Source of the DNA: Flavihumibacter soli
GTDB lineage: Bacteria > Bacteroidota > Bacteroidia > Sphingobacteriales > Sphingobacteriaceae
NCBI RefSeq assembly: GCF_010692725.1
Contig: NZ_JAAFZB010000092.1
Span: forward strand, 310,001-374,000
DNA length: 64,000 nt
Direction of reading: 5' to 3'
The position numbers and the translations under genes were made by a program. The notes beneath the pieces were generated by a model. That model did no database searches and had not been told where the DNA came from. It saw only the letters and a program-made list of their open reading frames with translations. Numbering within the stretch: position 1 is the first letter of the stretch; each line of letters begins with the position of its first letter. Shown piece after piece: positions 51,107 through 60,842 of this stretch.

Positions 51107-51790
51107 ATGAAAATATTTAAGGGGTCAATAAGCTATAGGTCTGATGGCTTTCCCACTAAAGTATTTCTCCTGTTGTGTTCGATAATTTCTTTTACAATTA
51201 TTGGAATTAGTTGTAATGATAAGAATGAGGGAGATTCCCAACCGCTGCAAGCCAGTTTAAGTTCTTCTGCGGAGAAGGGGCAAGTGGAGTCAAAGTCCGT
51301 AAGTTCAGGTCTTGGCAATTTATATATCGAGAATTTCAATGATCCCTCCAGAAACCAGTTAGCTAAATTATTAGCTGACGAAAACTACAAAAAACTGGTC
51401 TTTCAGTTCTATCAACGTAAGGATGGGCGTCTTACCCTTGTTGCTTTTGCCGCCAAACAGAATGGGAAGGAATTTAATCCCTATTTCCATGTATTGAATT
51501 GGGTGGATGATGTTGCTGTGCAGGATATTGAAGGAAAAGAGGTATTTCTTGGTGATCAGAAACTGGACAATGATGCCAGTTTCAAAATGCTGAAGGATGC
51601 GATAAATAAAGGCTCAAAAAAAGACGAGTCTCATAATTATGTAGTCTTCACTCCCGAGCTTAAGCGTTTTACGGCCGACGGTAAATATGTCATCGAATAT
51701 TCCATTCATTTCACCAGTTCATTAGTGGATTTTAGTAATCAGATACTTCCGGTAAGTAGGGGACGATTAAATCCTTCTCCGCCTTATTAA
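51107..51790 (+). CDS. lipoprotein, paralogue of the next gene
   Basis: A 227-residue protein with a long signal sequence and lipobox IGISC (Cys near residue 36). The mature domain (about 70-227) contains LYIENFNDPSRNQLAKLLAD, LTLVAFAAKQNGKEF, VFLGDQKLD and the ending RLNPSPPY. It shares this layout with the next gene (YIENFRNRDQESELEMLV, LVLVAFSGRRNHKKF, IFLGDMEIG, RTNPSPPY). I cannot name the family. The two are tandem duplicates with only this one lipidated. The first gene of a probable signalling operon, possibly a ligand-binding or accessory input. Confidence 0.7.
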   Translation: MKIFKGSISYRSDGFPTKVFLLLCSIISFTIIGISCNDKNEGDSQPLQASLSSSAEKGQVESKSVSSGLGNLYIENFNDPSRNQLAKLLADENYKKLVFQFYQRKDGRLTLVAFAAKQNGKEFNPYFHVLNWVDDVAVQDIEGKEVFLGDQKLDNDASFKMLKDAINKGSKKDESHNYVVFTPELKRFTADGKYVIEYSIHFTSSLVDFSNQILPVSRGRLNPSPPY

Positions 51791-51983
51791 CTGCTTCTCA
51801 CATTATACAGCTCCGATGCACAATCGATTCTGAATAATTTGATTGTAATAAGGGATGTTATAAATTTAGATTGAATCATCCATTGGCATGCTTATGCAGA
51901 TCTCCTGTTTAACTTCCTTTATGTAAGTGAGGTAGATGACCTGCCCGCTGGTAACATCAAGTAGATCATTTCAGTTTAAAACA

Positions 51984-52466
51984 ATGAAAATCCCCTGTTT
52001 TTATATTGAAAACTTCAGGAATAGGGATCAGGAGAGCGAGCTGGAAATGCTGGTAAAAAATCGCACTCAGAAAATTGTGTTCAGACTTTTCAAGGAAAAC
52101 AAGGACACGCTGGTACTAGTTGCTTTCAGTGGTAGAAGGAACCACAAAAAATTCTCCGAAGGAGTTGAATTGAAATTAAAGATGCATCCTTCAGCAAGTG
52201 CGATCGATATTACCAATATGTGCATTTTTCTTGGGGATATGGAGATAGGCAGTAAGGGCAGTGACCCAGTTTCCGAACTAAGAAGAATAAGCAAAAGACC
52301 GAAGCCACACGAAAAATATGTGGTAGTGGAACCATTCGTGGAGGAACATAACAGATATATCCATTATGAAATTTATGCAGTGCCTGATCTGGAGAATGTA
52401 TACAGGTCTGCAATGTTGACGTCGAGGTTCAGGACCAATCCTTCTCCACCATATGATGGATATTGA
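51984..52466 (+). CDS. soluble paralogue with NPSPPY ending
   Basis: About 160 residues, lacking a signal peptide (start MKIPCFYIENF at 51984; the frame opens earlier at 51936). It aligns throughout with the mature part of the preceding lipoprotein and ends RTNPSPPYDGY. The conserved C-terminal NPSPPY is striking. It overlaps the following membrane-protein gene by 14 bp, so the two are probably translated together. Function unknown. Confidence 0.65.
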   Translation: MKIPCFYIENFRNRDQESELEMLVKNRTQKIVFRLFKENKDTLVLVAFSGRRNHKKFSEGVELKLKMHPSASAIDITNMCIFLGDMEIGSKGSDPVSELRRISKRPKPHEKYVVVEPFVEEHNRYIHYEIYAVPDLENVYRSAMLTSRFRTNPSPPYDGY

Positions 52467-53133
52467 AATTCAAAATGTTTTGATGGCAGTATTTAACTGG
52501 TCCGAGGTATGGGCACTGCTCATACCTTTGTTTGTTTTATATCGCCTGAAAAGACATCAGCCGGAGTATCTGAGACCGGTAATAACCTACCTCTGGATCG
52601 CACTGGTGATCAATCTGACAGCAGACTCAATTGCAGATTTAAAGTCATCTATTCCCTGGTTCCCAAGAGGAAACCTGGTATTCTATAATATTCATTCTAT
52701 TATCCGGTTCGTATGCTTCAGTTATTTTTTCACGCTTTTACTGCCCCAGTCTTTTAAAGCATTAAAGAACACCCTGCCGGTTATATTTATTCTCTTTTTA
52801 ACTATTAACTTTAGCATAGTCGAAAACTTTCTGGAAAAAGGCCATATAAGCGGAAATCTGCATGCAGCTGAATCTTATCTCCTGCTGATCTACTGTATGA
52901 GTTATTATCTATCGGAGCTTAAAGAAGACAGGAAGTTTCAGACAAGCGGTAAGGACTTCATGGTAGTAACAGGTCTAAGCATTTATGTCGTAACAAACTT
53001 TTTCGTGTTTCTTTTCTATGTGCCTTTATTAGACGAAAATTTAAAGTTAGCAATAGATATGTGGTATGTTCATAATGTTGCCTACGTAGTACTTTGTATA
53101 TTCATAGCCAGATCATTTTATGTTAATGCTTGA
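52453..53133 (+). CDS. multi-pass membrane protein of signalling cluster
   Basis: A 226-residue protein with seven predicted helices (about 17-33, 42-60, 75-100, 106-124, 140-155, 168-190, 198-222). Such seven-helix proteins occur next to histidine kinases in Bacteroidota and may act as detached sensor modules, but I do not recognise a named family. It overlaps both neighbours by 14 bp (52453-52466 and 53120-53133), which indicates tight translational coupling with the kinase. Confidence 0.6.
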   Translation: MMDIEIQNVLMAVFNWSEVWALLIPLFVLYRLKRHQPEYLRPVITYLWIALVINLTADSIADLKSSIPWFPRGNLVFYNIHSIIRFVCFSYFFTLLLPQSFKALKNTLPVIFILFLTINFSIVENFLEKGHISGNLHAAESYLLLIYCMSYYLSELKEDRKFQTSGKDFMVVTGLSIYVVTNFFVFLFYVPLLDENLKLAIDMWYVHNVAYVVLCIFIARSFYVNA

Positions 53134-54175
53134 AGTTAATATTGAGACACGGGTGATCATCGGCATCTCAGCTATGCTCGTTTTATTCGTTAGTTTTATG
53201 ATCCTTTTTATCAGCAGCCAGCGTAAGAAACTGCAGTATCACAAAGAACTCCAGAGTTTAAACGAACAACAGCAAAAAACTCTCTCCGACCAGAATGCTT
53301 TGCTTGAGCAGCGCGTACGGGAACGAACGGCCGAACTGTCTATGCAGACGGAGGTATTGCAAACCACACTGAATGATTTAAAGGCAACCCAAATGCACCT
53401 CGTCCAGAGAGAAAAAATGGCTTCCCTTGGTGAACTTACTGCCGGTATTGCCCATGAAATTCAAAACCCACTTAATTTTGTTAACAATTTCGCGGAAGTG
53501 AGCTCCGAACTCCTTCAGGAGTTTCATAAAATGGCCTTTGATCACCTCCCGGCAGAATTTAAAGCTGAAGCCGAGGACATCTATGGCCACGTTATTGAAA
53601 ATCTTGATAAGATTAATCATCATGGCAAGCGGGCGGACTCAATCGTGAAGGGTATGCTCCAGCATTCGCGAATCAGCACCGGACAAAAGGAATTTACTGA
53701 TATAAATGAGCTTGCGGACGAATATCTGCGGCTTAGTTATCACGGTCTCAGGGCTAAAGACAAAACTTTTAATGCCGTCATGTATGAAAATCTTGGAAGG
53801 GATATCCCTTTGCTTTCTATCATTCCCCAGGACATCGGGCGGGTTCTGTTAAACCTGTACAACAATGCTTTCTATTCAGTTACCCAAAAGCACCATCTGC
53901 ATCCTGAAATTCATTTTGAGCCTTCCGTAACAGTATCAAGCGAAAAAAATGGTGAATTTGTTCTGATCAGGATTCGTGATAATGGTACTGGTATCCCGAA
54001 AAATGTTCTGGATAAAATCTATCAACCTTTCTTCACAACAAAACCCACCGGGCAGGGTACCGGACTGGGACTTTCCCTGAGCTATGATATTATAAAAGCC
54101 CATGGTGGCGAGTTAAAAGTTGAAAGCAAGGAGGGTGAGGGTGCAGAATTCACGATAAGTCTACCGATTGCATGA
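53120..54175 (+). CDS. membrane-anchored histidine kinase
   Basis: 351 residues: one membrane helix (about 11-31), a coiled coil (35-100) with RVRERTAELS, HisKA with H112 (AGIAHEIQNPLNF) and HATPase (240-350; IRDNGTGIP, GTGLGLSLSYDI). It has no sensor domain of its own, so the overlapping upstream seven-helix protein is a natural sensor partner. An alternative ATG lies at 53126. Its catalytic core is closely similar to the kinases at 54185 and 57648. Confidence 0.9.
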   Translation: MLMLEVNIETRVIIGISAMLVLFVSFMILFISSQRKKLQYHKELQSLNEQQQKTLSDQNALLEQRVRERTAELSMQTEVLQTTLNDLKATQMHLVQREKMASLGELTAGIAHEIQNPLNFVNNFAEVSSELLQEFHKMAFDHLPAEFKAEAEDIYGHVIENLDKINHHGKRADSIVKGMLQHSRISTGQKEFTDINELADEYLRLSYHGLRAKDKTFNAVMYENLGRDIPLLSIIPQDIGRVLLNLYNNAFYSVTQKHHLHPEIHFEPSVTVSSEKNGEFVLIRIRDNGTGIPKNVLDKIYQPFFTTKPTGQGTGLGLSLSYDIIKAHGGELKVESKEGEGAEFTISLPIA

Positions 54176-54184
54176 AGTCTTTGT

Positions 54185-57100
54185 ATGAAATTCAGATTTG
54201 TTAATATTTTTTATACCTTCTTTCTGCTAGTCCTCAATGCTCAGCAGGTTTTCGGTCAGGCGAAAATTTTTAACAGGGTTTATCCAGCCGAAGGAAAGAC
54301 TTTTGAGCATGTTACCGGTATTGTTCAGGACCGGCAGGGATATATGTGGCTTGTTTCAAAAAAAGGCCTTTACAAGTATGACGGATACCGGATGATCTCC
54401 TTCCGGAACAATCCCCTTAATTCCAATTCTGTTGCCAGTAATCTCCTCGAAACGATTGTTGTCGATTCACAGGGTATAGTTTGGATTGGTACTCTTGGAA
54501 ACGGACTCGACCGGCTCGATCCCGCCACGGGTAACTTCACGCATTACCGGCATGATCCTAAGCTGAAAACCAGCCTGAGCAACGATACGGTTGCATCTCT
54601 CCTTTACGATCACGAAGGCACTTTGTGGATAGGTACGCATCAGGGCCTTGATCGTTTCGATCCAGAAACCAGCCAGTTTGTGCATTACCGGCATGATCCC
54701 GGTGACCCCCAAAGTATTACTAATAATCAGGTGCGGTCTCTATACGAGGATCATCGAAATACAATCTGGGTAGGCACCGGAAGCCCATTCCTTAGCGACG
54801 GGACTAAGCCACATGAGGGAGGTTTGAACCGGATGGATAAAAAAACGGGTAAGTTTACCCGTTACCTTCACATTCCCGGTGACCGTCAAACCCTTATAAA
54901 TAATAAGGTTCGGGCTATTTTTGAAGATTCCAAAGGAAATTTCTGGGTGGGTACTGCCGGCGATGGTCTGCATATAATGGACAGATCTAAAGGAACTTTC
55001 CGCCGTTATACTTATAACCCTTCCAACCCTAAAGGTTTAAGTCGCCCGCCTATCAATCCCGCGGACATCAATTTCGCCCACATCACTTTCATTACCGAAG
55101 ATGCAACAGGAGGCATTTGGATCGGGACAGCGGACGCAGGGGTAAGCAACTATGACGTCAAAAGGAAGATCATGACGCACTATACTGCCGAGGAGGGAGG
55201 GCCGGGTGAATTCTCCGGTTCCAGCGCCTGGGCAGCCTATAACTCGCGGGATGGCGTGCTTTGGATAAGTAATATACGGGGTGATCTTTTTTATGTCGAT
55301 CCGTTTCCCCAGCAAATACCTCATTATGGATCAGTCGGTGTACCAGTGGGCAGTTTCTACCAGGAACCTGCCGGCACCCTTTGGATTGCGACAGCCAATG
55401 GTCTAGTTCAGGCAGATAACAATAATAAGGTAGTCCGGCGTTTCCAGCACGATCCGATGAAGCCGGAATCAATAAGCGGGAACGCTTTAATATCAATTAG
55501 TGTCGACCGCGAAGGAAGGATGTGGGTAGGCAGCGTTAACGGGTTGAACCTTTTTGATAAAGAAAAAGGTACCTTCAGGCGATTCGTGCATGATCCTGAA
55601 AATGAGCGGACTATAAGCCACAATTTTGTCACAGGCGTCTATCAGGACAGCAAGCGCAATATATGGCTGGGTACTATGCAAGGCATCAGCCTTTTTAATC
55701 CCAATACCGGAACCTTTAAACGATATATTCAAAATCCACGGGACACGACAAGCTTCGGATCAAACCTGGTAACCAGCATCCTGGAAGATAATGACGGTAT
55801 ATTATGGATAGGCACATGGGGACAGAACGGCGTAAACCAGTTTGACAGACAAACAAGTAAATTTCACAATTATCTGAAGGGATCTAACATCGCCAGTGTT
55901 TACCAGGATGCGGAAGGCGTACTTTGGGCAGGAGGTGATGATGGGCTTTATCGCTACGACAGAGCTTCGAAGATTTTCTCCCGGTTTATCGATCCGAGTT
56001 CTATGACCGGAATAACCGACGTAATATCCATAGTTGAAGATAACCGTCGCAACCTATGGATGGGTAGTACCAGCGGAATATTTCGGCTAAATCCCCAGAG
56101 AAATGCGACTGCCTTATATAATGAAAGATACGGGGTAGCTGAAAACGTATTGATGTACCTTTCATCGTACAAAGCAAGGAACGGTGATCTGTTTTTTGGA
56201 GATACTTCCGGGTACTTCAGATTTTTTCCAAATCAGATCACCCAGAACGCAAGGCCGCCAGAAATTTTGGTAACGGCTTTCCGGATCGCCAACCGATTGG
56301 TCGAGCCAGGGCGGGATGCACCTTTCTTAGGTCCTTTGTGGAGCACCCGGGAGCTCAGACTGTCTCACGATAAAAATGTATTTTCATTCGACGTTATTCC
56401 GATTTCTTATAGTGATCCTGAGCGGAACAGAACCCTTTATATGCTCGAAGATTACGATCAGGAATGGCGCATTGCGGATAAAAGCGGCCGGATATATTAC
56501 TTTAATATTCCGCCCGGAAATTATGTGTTCAAACTAAAAGCCGCCAATAGCCACGGAGTGTGGACACAAAAGGATATCAAAATAACAATAACTCCACCCT
56601 GGTGGCAAACGTGGTGGGCTTACCTGCTGTTCGCCGCTTTGTTTTTCTTCCTGATCTGGGCGGTTATTTATTTGCGGTCCAGAAGCCTGATCAAAGAAAA
56701 ACATGCGCTGGAGGAAAAAGTGAGAACACGCACCACCGAAATAGTCAGGCAAAAGGAAGAGATCTCTAACCAGAGGGACACTCTTATGAATGCTTTAGAC
56801 GAACTCAAGTCCACTCAGGCACAGCTGATCCAGCGGGAGAAAATGGCGTCACTTGGTGAACTAACTTCTGGTATTGCACATGAGATTCAAAACCCGCTTA
56901 ATTTTGTAAATAATTTCTCTGATGTGAACCTGGAACTTATTGAAGAGATGAGATCGGTCTTACGATCAGGCAGCCATAATAATATTATGGAGCTGGCTGA
57001 CGACATAGCACAGAATGAGCAAAAGATACATCAGCATGGCAGGCGGGCCGATGCTATTGTCAAGGGGATGCTCCAGCATTCACGGAACAGCTCAGGTAAA

Positions 57101-57592
57101 AGGGAACCGACTGATATAAATGCCCTTACAGACGAGTACCTGCGACTTGCCTACCATGGCATTCGTGCTAAGGACAAGACATTTGAAGTTGCACTGGAAA
57201 CCCATTTCGCAGAGAGCCTTCCAGCGGTTTCTGTAGTGCCCCAGGATATCGGGCGGGTCCTGATAAATCTGTTTAATAATGCATTTTATTCGGTGACGAA
57301 GAAAGCGAAGGAGCAAACTGAAGGCAGTAATTATAAACCATCTGTAATTTTAGGTACAGCGAAAGTCCATGGGCAGGTTGTCATCAGTGTCCGGGATAAC
57401 GGAACCGGAATTCCGGCCAAAGTGCTTGACAAGATCTATCAGCCTTTTTTCACAACCAAGCCTTCAGGTGAAGGAACGGGACTTGGTCTTTCTTTAAGTT
57501 ATGATCTCATTAAAGCCCATGGAGGGGAATTAATTGTGCAAAGTACCGAGGGACAAGGCGCCGAATTTACAATTACGCTGCCCGTGGGATGA
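54185..57592 (+). CDS. Reg_prop/Y_Y_Y sensor histidine kinase
   Basis: A 1135-residue kinase: signal peptide (about 1-25), periplasmic two-component-regulator propeller with about 14 blades (30-700; repeated GTHQGLDRFDPET-type and YRHDPGDPQSITNN-type segments), Y_Y_Y domain (about 725-790; NIPPGNYVFKLKAANSHGVW), a membrane helix (about 805-825), coiled coil, HisKA (MASLGELTSGIAHEIQNPLN) and HATPase (to 1135). This is the sensor half of a hybrid two-component system, but it lacks the receiver and AraC-type DNA-binding domains found in classical hybrids. Output must go to a separate regulator. Confidence 0.92.
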   Translation: MKFRFVNIFYTFFLLVLNAQQVFGQAKIFNRVYPAEGKTFEHVTGIVQDRQGYMWLVSKKGLYKYDGYRMISFRNNPLNSNSVASNLLETIVVDSQGIVWIGTLGNGLDRLDPATGNFTHYRHDPKLKTSLSNDTVASLLYDHEGTLWIGTHQGLDRFDPETSQFVHYRHDPGDPQSITNNQVRSLYEDHRNTIWVGTGSPFLSDGTKPHEGGLNRMDKKTGKFTRYLHIPGDRQTLINNKVRAIFEDSKGNFWVGTAGDGLHIMDRSKGTFRRYTYNPSNPKGLSRPPINPADINFAHITFITEDATGGIWIGTADAGVSNYDVKRKIMTHYTAEEGGPGEFSGSSAWAAYNSRDGVLWISNIRGDLFYVDPFPQQIPHYGSVGVPVGSFYQEPAGTLWIATANGLVQADNNNKVVRRFQHDPMKPESISGNALISISVDREGRMWVGSVNGLNLFDKEKGTFRRFVHDPENERTISHNFVTGVYQDSKRNIWLGTMQGISLFNPNTGTFKRYIQNPRDTTSFGSNLVTSILEDNDGILWIGTWGQNGVNQFDRQTSKFHNYLKGSNIASVYQDAEGVLWAGGDDGLYRYDRASKIFSRFIDPSSMTGITDVISIVEDNRRNLWMGSTSGIFRLNPQRNATALYNERYGVAENVLMYLSSYKARNGDLFFGDTSGYFRFFPNQITQNARPPEILVTAFRIANRLVEPGRDAPFLGPLWSTRELRLSHDKNVFSFDVIPISYSDPERNRTLYMLEDYDQEWRIADKSGRIYYFNIPPGNYVFKLKAANSHGVWTQKDIKITITPPWWQTWWAYLLFAALFFFLIWAVIYLRSRSLIKEKHALEEKVRTRTTEIVRQKEEISNQRDTLMNALDELKSTQAQLIQREKMASLGELTSGIAHEIQNPLNFVNNFSDVNLELIEEMRSVLRSGSHNNIMELADDIAQNEQKIHQHGRRADAIVKGMLQHSRNSSGKREPTDINALTDEYLRLAYHGIRAKDKTFEVALETHFAESLPAVSVVPQDIGRVLINLFNNAFYSVTKKAKEQTEGSNYKPSVILGTAKVHGQVVISVRDNGTGIPAKVLDKIYQPFFTTKPSGEGTGLGLSLSYDLIKAHGGELIVQSTEGQGAEFTITLPVG

Positions 57593-57647
57593 CCGAACGG
57601 AAGCGGGGTTTAAGTAAAAGATAAGTTAATAAAATGTCTGCCTGCTT

Positions 57648-59561
57648 ATGTTTGATTGGTTCATACTTCAGCCCGCGTCAGTAGCTGCATTATCTGAGTT
57701 TATGCTCAGCCTGGTACTAACGCTTTATATTTTCCGGATCAGAAACAGGTCATTTGATACGCAGCTATTTTTATGCTTTGTCTCGGCAAGTACCTTCTAT
57801 TATCTGGTCGCATTTTTATTTCACTCCTCCGAAGATTTCACTCAGCAGGGTGAAGTACGTTACTGGCTTCACGGTATTATCCTCGCGATATTTCAGTTAT
57901 CTATATTGCCTTTTGTTTACTACTTCAGATTCAATCCCTTCCAACGGGAAAGTATAATAGTGTTTTTATCGGCTCTCATCATTGTCGCCATTTCTATGTA
58001 TTATCATTACCTGGAGGTTCCATTTACCTATCTAATATACCAGCTAATAACTGCATGGGCTACGATTGTCTTCATCCGCAAAGCCATTGTCGCTCAGGCG
58101 CGAACAGCGGGTTCCGCGACTTCCTTGTCTCTACCGCCGGCATCTTTAAAATTCAGCATCAACGCCTTCTTTGGGGTGCTTAGAGAACCTGCAAACCGGG
58201 ATTCGAAAGCGTTTCTTGCTTTTGCATGGTGGCAGGTGCTGGTGTTTATTATCTGGATCAATGTCAACCTGATGGTTCTTGGATTCATTCCCCGGCAGGT
58301 CTGGAATGTTTTGCATAACACTTTGATCCTGGTTTCAATCGTTTGGCTCGTAACTATATATATAAATTATGCCTGGGAACCCACCACCTTTGTTGTGAAA
58401 CTTGTTGGGCTATCGTTATGCTCAATACTACTATTATTAGGTGTAATGGGCTTTTTATTACATCCCGGCGCAAGTGAGAATGCCGGCTATATACTTAGCA
58501 CCCTTTCAATTCTGATCATCGTATCAACCCTGGTGATCGTACTCATATTTCCTCTTTTCTTTAAAAAGAATCTTTTGCAGCCATTAGATCAGGTGCTTAA
58601 TGGTGTCCAGCAGGTAAACGCCGGTAATTTGGATGTTAAAGTGCCAGTTGAAGTGAATGATGAAATCGGACAGCTGGCAGCTCATTTTAACGTCATGACA
58701 ACCTCATTACGACGTTATTCTGAAGAGATGGAAAATCTGGTTTCGGAACGAACAGCTGAACTGCTCCAATCAATTGAAAATTTAAAAAAAACGCAGGCGC
58801 AGCTTATCCAGGCCGAAAAGATGGCATCGCTGGGAGAATTAACTGCAGGAATAGCCCACGAAATACAAAACCCCTTAAATTTTGTCAACAATTTCTCCGA
58901 GGTGAGTACGGAAATGCTGGAAGAGCTGGAGAAGGAACAAATCTCAGGTAATGAACAGGAGGTAAGTTCTCTGGTCGCGGAAATAAAGCAAAATTTGGAA
59001 AAGGTCATTTATCATGGAAAGCGGGCCGATGCAATAGTGAAAGGAATGTTGCTGCATTCCAGAAGCAGTGCCGGGAAGAAAGAACCGACGGATATTAACG
59101 CATTAGCTGATGAATACCTTCGCTTATCCTATCACGGATTCAGAGCGAAGGATAAGTCTTTCAACGTGGTCCTGCAAACCTGCTTTGATCCCGTAATTAA
59201 AACTATTAATATCATTCCCCAGGATATTGCACGGGTGATGCTTAACTTGTTTACCAATGCATTTTTTGCGGTCGCAGAAAGGGCAAGAAACGCATCAGAT
59301 AGCTATGAACCAGCTGTTATTGTGACAACGATAAGGAGAGATGATACAATTGAAATTCATATAAGGGACAATGGTGATGGAATTCCTCAAAAGATACTGG
59401 ATAAGATATTTCAGCCATTCTTTACCACCAAACCAACGGGCGAAGGAACGGGCCTTGGCCTGTCATTGAGTTATGACATCATCAAGGCCCATGGTGGAGA
59501 AATCACTGTAGAAACACGGGAAGGTGATTTCGCGGAATTTATAATGAAACTTCCCGTCTAA
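57648..59561 (+). CDS. histidine kinase with polytopic membrane sensor and HAMP
   Basis: 637 residues: about six or seven N-terminal helices (10-160 and 190-250), a further pair around 255-310, a HAMP-like segment (about 315-365; DQVLNGVQQVNAGNLDVKVP), HisKA (MASLGELTAGIAHEIQNPLNF) and HATPase ending EFIMKLPV. The kinase core closely resembles the two preceding kinases. The N-terminus has the feel of a 7TM-type sensor, but no family was recognised. The ATG at 57648 lies 55 bp after the previous stop. Confidence 0.88.
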   Translation: MFDWFILQPASVAALSEFMLSLVLTLYIFRIRNRSFDTQLFLCFVSASTFYYLVAFLFHSSEDFTQQGEVRYWLHGIILAIFQLSILPFVYYFRFNPFQRESIIVFLSALIIVAISMYYHYLEVPFTYLIYQLITAWATIVFIRKAIVAQARTAGSATSLSLPPASLKFSINAFFGVLREPANRDSKAFLAFAWWQVLVFIIWINVNLMVLGFIPRQVWNVLHNTLILVSIVWLVTIYINYAWEPTTFVVKLVGLSLCSILLLLGVMGFLLHPGASENAGYILSTLSILIIVSTLVIVLIFPLFFKKNLLQPLDQVLNGVQQVNAGNLDVKVPVEVNDEIGQLAAHFNVMTTSLRRYSEEMENLVSERTAELLQSIENLKKTQAQLIQAEKMASLGELTAGIAHEIQNPLNFVNNFSEVSTEMLEELEKEQISGNEQEVSSLVAEIKQNLEKVIYHGKRADAIVKGMLLHSRSSAGKKEPTDINALADEYLRLSYHGFRAKDKSFNVVLQTCFDPVIKTINIIPQDIARVMLNLFTNAFFAVAERARNASDSYEPAVIVTTIRRDDTIEIHIRDNGDGIPQKILDKIFQPFFTTKPTGEGTGLGLSLSYDIIKAHGGEITVETREGDFAEFIMKLPV

Positions 59562-59746
59562 AACATGGGATGAAAAAGTTTATCTGTAGTTAATTTCTTG
59601 ATTGTCTGCTGTATATAACGTAATTTATGCAATAAATGCTGAAATTTAGTTGGCGAAAACCGCTAAAGGAGCAGCAATGTCAGTCCAGCACATGTAAGAC
59701 ATACGGATTTGAACCGAGCTTTCTGAAATATTAAATTTGATTGATC

Positions 59747-60784
59747 ATGTTTAAGATATTAGTAGCTGATGATGAGAAGGACCTTGAAGGTCTGATTAAA
59801 CAGAAATTTCGCCGTCAAATCAGGGAAAATAAATACGAGTTTTATTTCGCCCTCAACGGAATTGAAGCTCTGAACATGTTAAATGAACATCCAGAAATTT
59901 CGATCCTCCTGAGTGATATCAACATGCCCGAACTGGATGGTCTCACCCTTCTTAGTAAACTCAACGAGTCCAGTTCGCTGGTGAAGACCGTAATGGTGTC
60001 GGCATATGGCGACATGGAGAATATCCGCACCGCAATGAACCGGGGGGCCTTTGATTTCGTCGTAAAGCCAATCAATTTTGTAGACCTGGAGCTAACCATT
60101 GAAAAAACTATTCAGCAGGTCTTGCAGGTCAAAAAGACCCTCCAAGCTATTAAGGAAAATAACATCCTCCGGATGTATGTGGACGAAACGGTATTAAACT
60201 TTATGAGTCATCAGAACTCAGAAAGCACCTTGCTTGTAAATGAAACAGTCCAGGCTACAATTGTATTCTTTGATATTTGCAGTTTTACGTCATTTGCTGA
60301 AAAAGAGTCAGCCGATAAGGTCGTAAAACTGTTAAACCGCTACTTTGATGTCATGGTCAAAGAGATAATTTCCCAGGGCGGTCACGTCGATAAGTTTATG
60401 GGTGATGCGATCATGGCCGTTTTCAGAGGCGATTATCATCTGGATCGGGCAATTGAAGCAAGCCTGGCCGTACGAAAGGAACTATTGGATCTGCCGAGCA
60501 TATCGGACAATCATTTTAAGCCGAAAGTTGCTATCGGTTTAAAAAGTGGCGAAGTTATCTCAGGAAATATAGGTTCGGCTAACCTGCGGCGTCTGGATTA
60601 TACAGTCATCGGTGACGTTGTTAATACTGCTCAGCGTCTGCAGTCAAAATCTAAGGCTAGTCAGATCCTGATCGATCACCATGATTATGAGCAGATAAAG
60701 CAATCGTTTAACTGCGAGGTTATAGGGGAAATGACATTTAAAAATAAGAAGAACCCTATCCTTGTTTATGAAGTTGTCAGCTGA
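59747..60784 (+). CDS. response regulator with class III adenylyl cyclase
   Basis: 345 residues (the TTG at 59741 is not needed). Receiver domain 1-120: acidic pocket D8/D9, phospho-acceptor D57 (LLSDINMPELDG), K107. Class III cyclase 165-340: metal Asp D176 (FFDICSFT) and D220 (VDKFMGDAIM), substrate Lys K216, T286 in DYTVIGD, transition-state N293 and R297. Lys plus Thr is the usual class IIIb adenylyl-cyclase pair. Presumably phosphorylated by one or more of the upstream kinases to control cAMP. The pyrimidine-cyclase substitutions are not present. No PilZ-like or CRP gene is in the window. Confidence 0.92.
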   Translation: MFKILVADDEKDLEGLIKQKFRRQIRENKYEFYFALNGIEALNMLNEHPEISILLSDINMPELDGLTLLSKLNESSSLVKTVMVSAYGDMENIRTAMNRGAFDFVVKPINFVDLELTIEKTIQQVLQVKKTLQAIKENNILRMYVDETVLNFMSHQNSESTLLVNETVQATIVFFDICSFTSFAEKESADKVVKLLNRYFDVMVKEIISQGGHVDKFMGDAIMAVFRGDYHLDRAIEASLAVRKELLDLPSISDNHFKPKVAIGLKSGEVISGNIGSANLRRLDYTVIGDVVNTAQRLQSKSKASQILIDHHDYEQIKQSFNCEVIGEMTFKNKKNPILVYEVVS

Positions 60785-60842
60785 TCTTCATTTGGATACG
60801 CATTGAAACCGCTTATAGAAGGGTTATGAGATATTCATCTGC

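Noticed and set aside
59747-60784. Receiver-cyclase as the missing Pycsar pyrimidine cyclase for the HD-PycTM protein
   Set aside because: Substrate-binding residues (K216, T286) look like a class IIIb adenylyl cyclase, and the genes are 8.7 kb apart on opposite strands.
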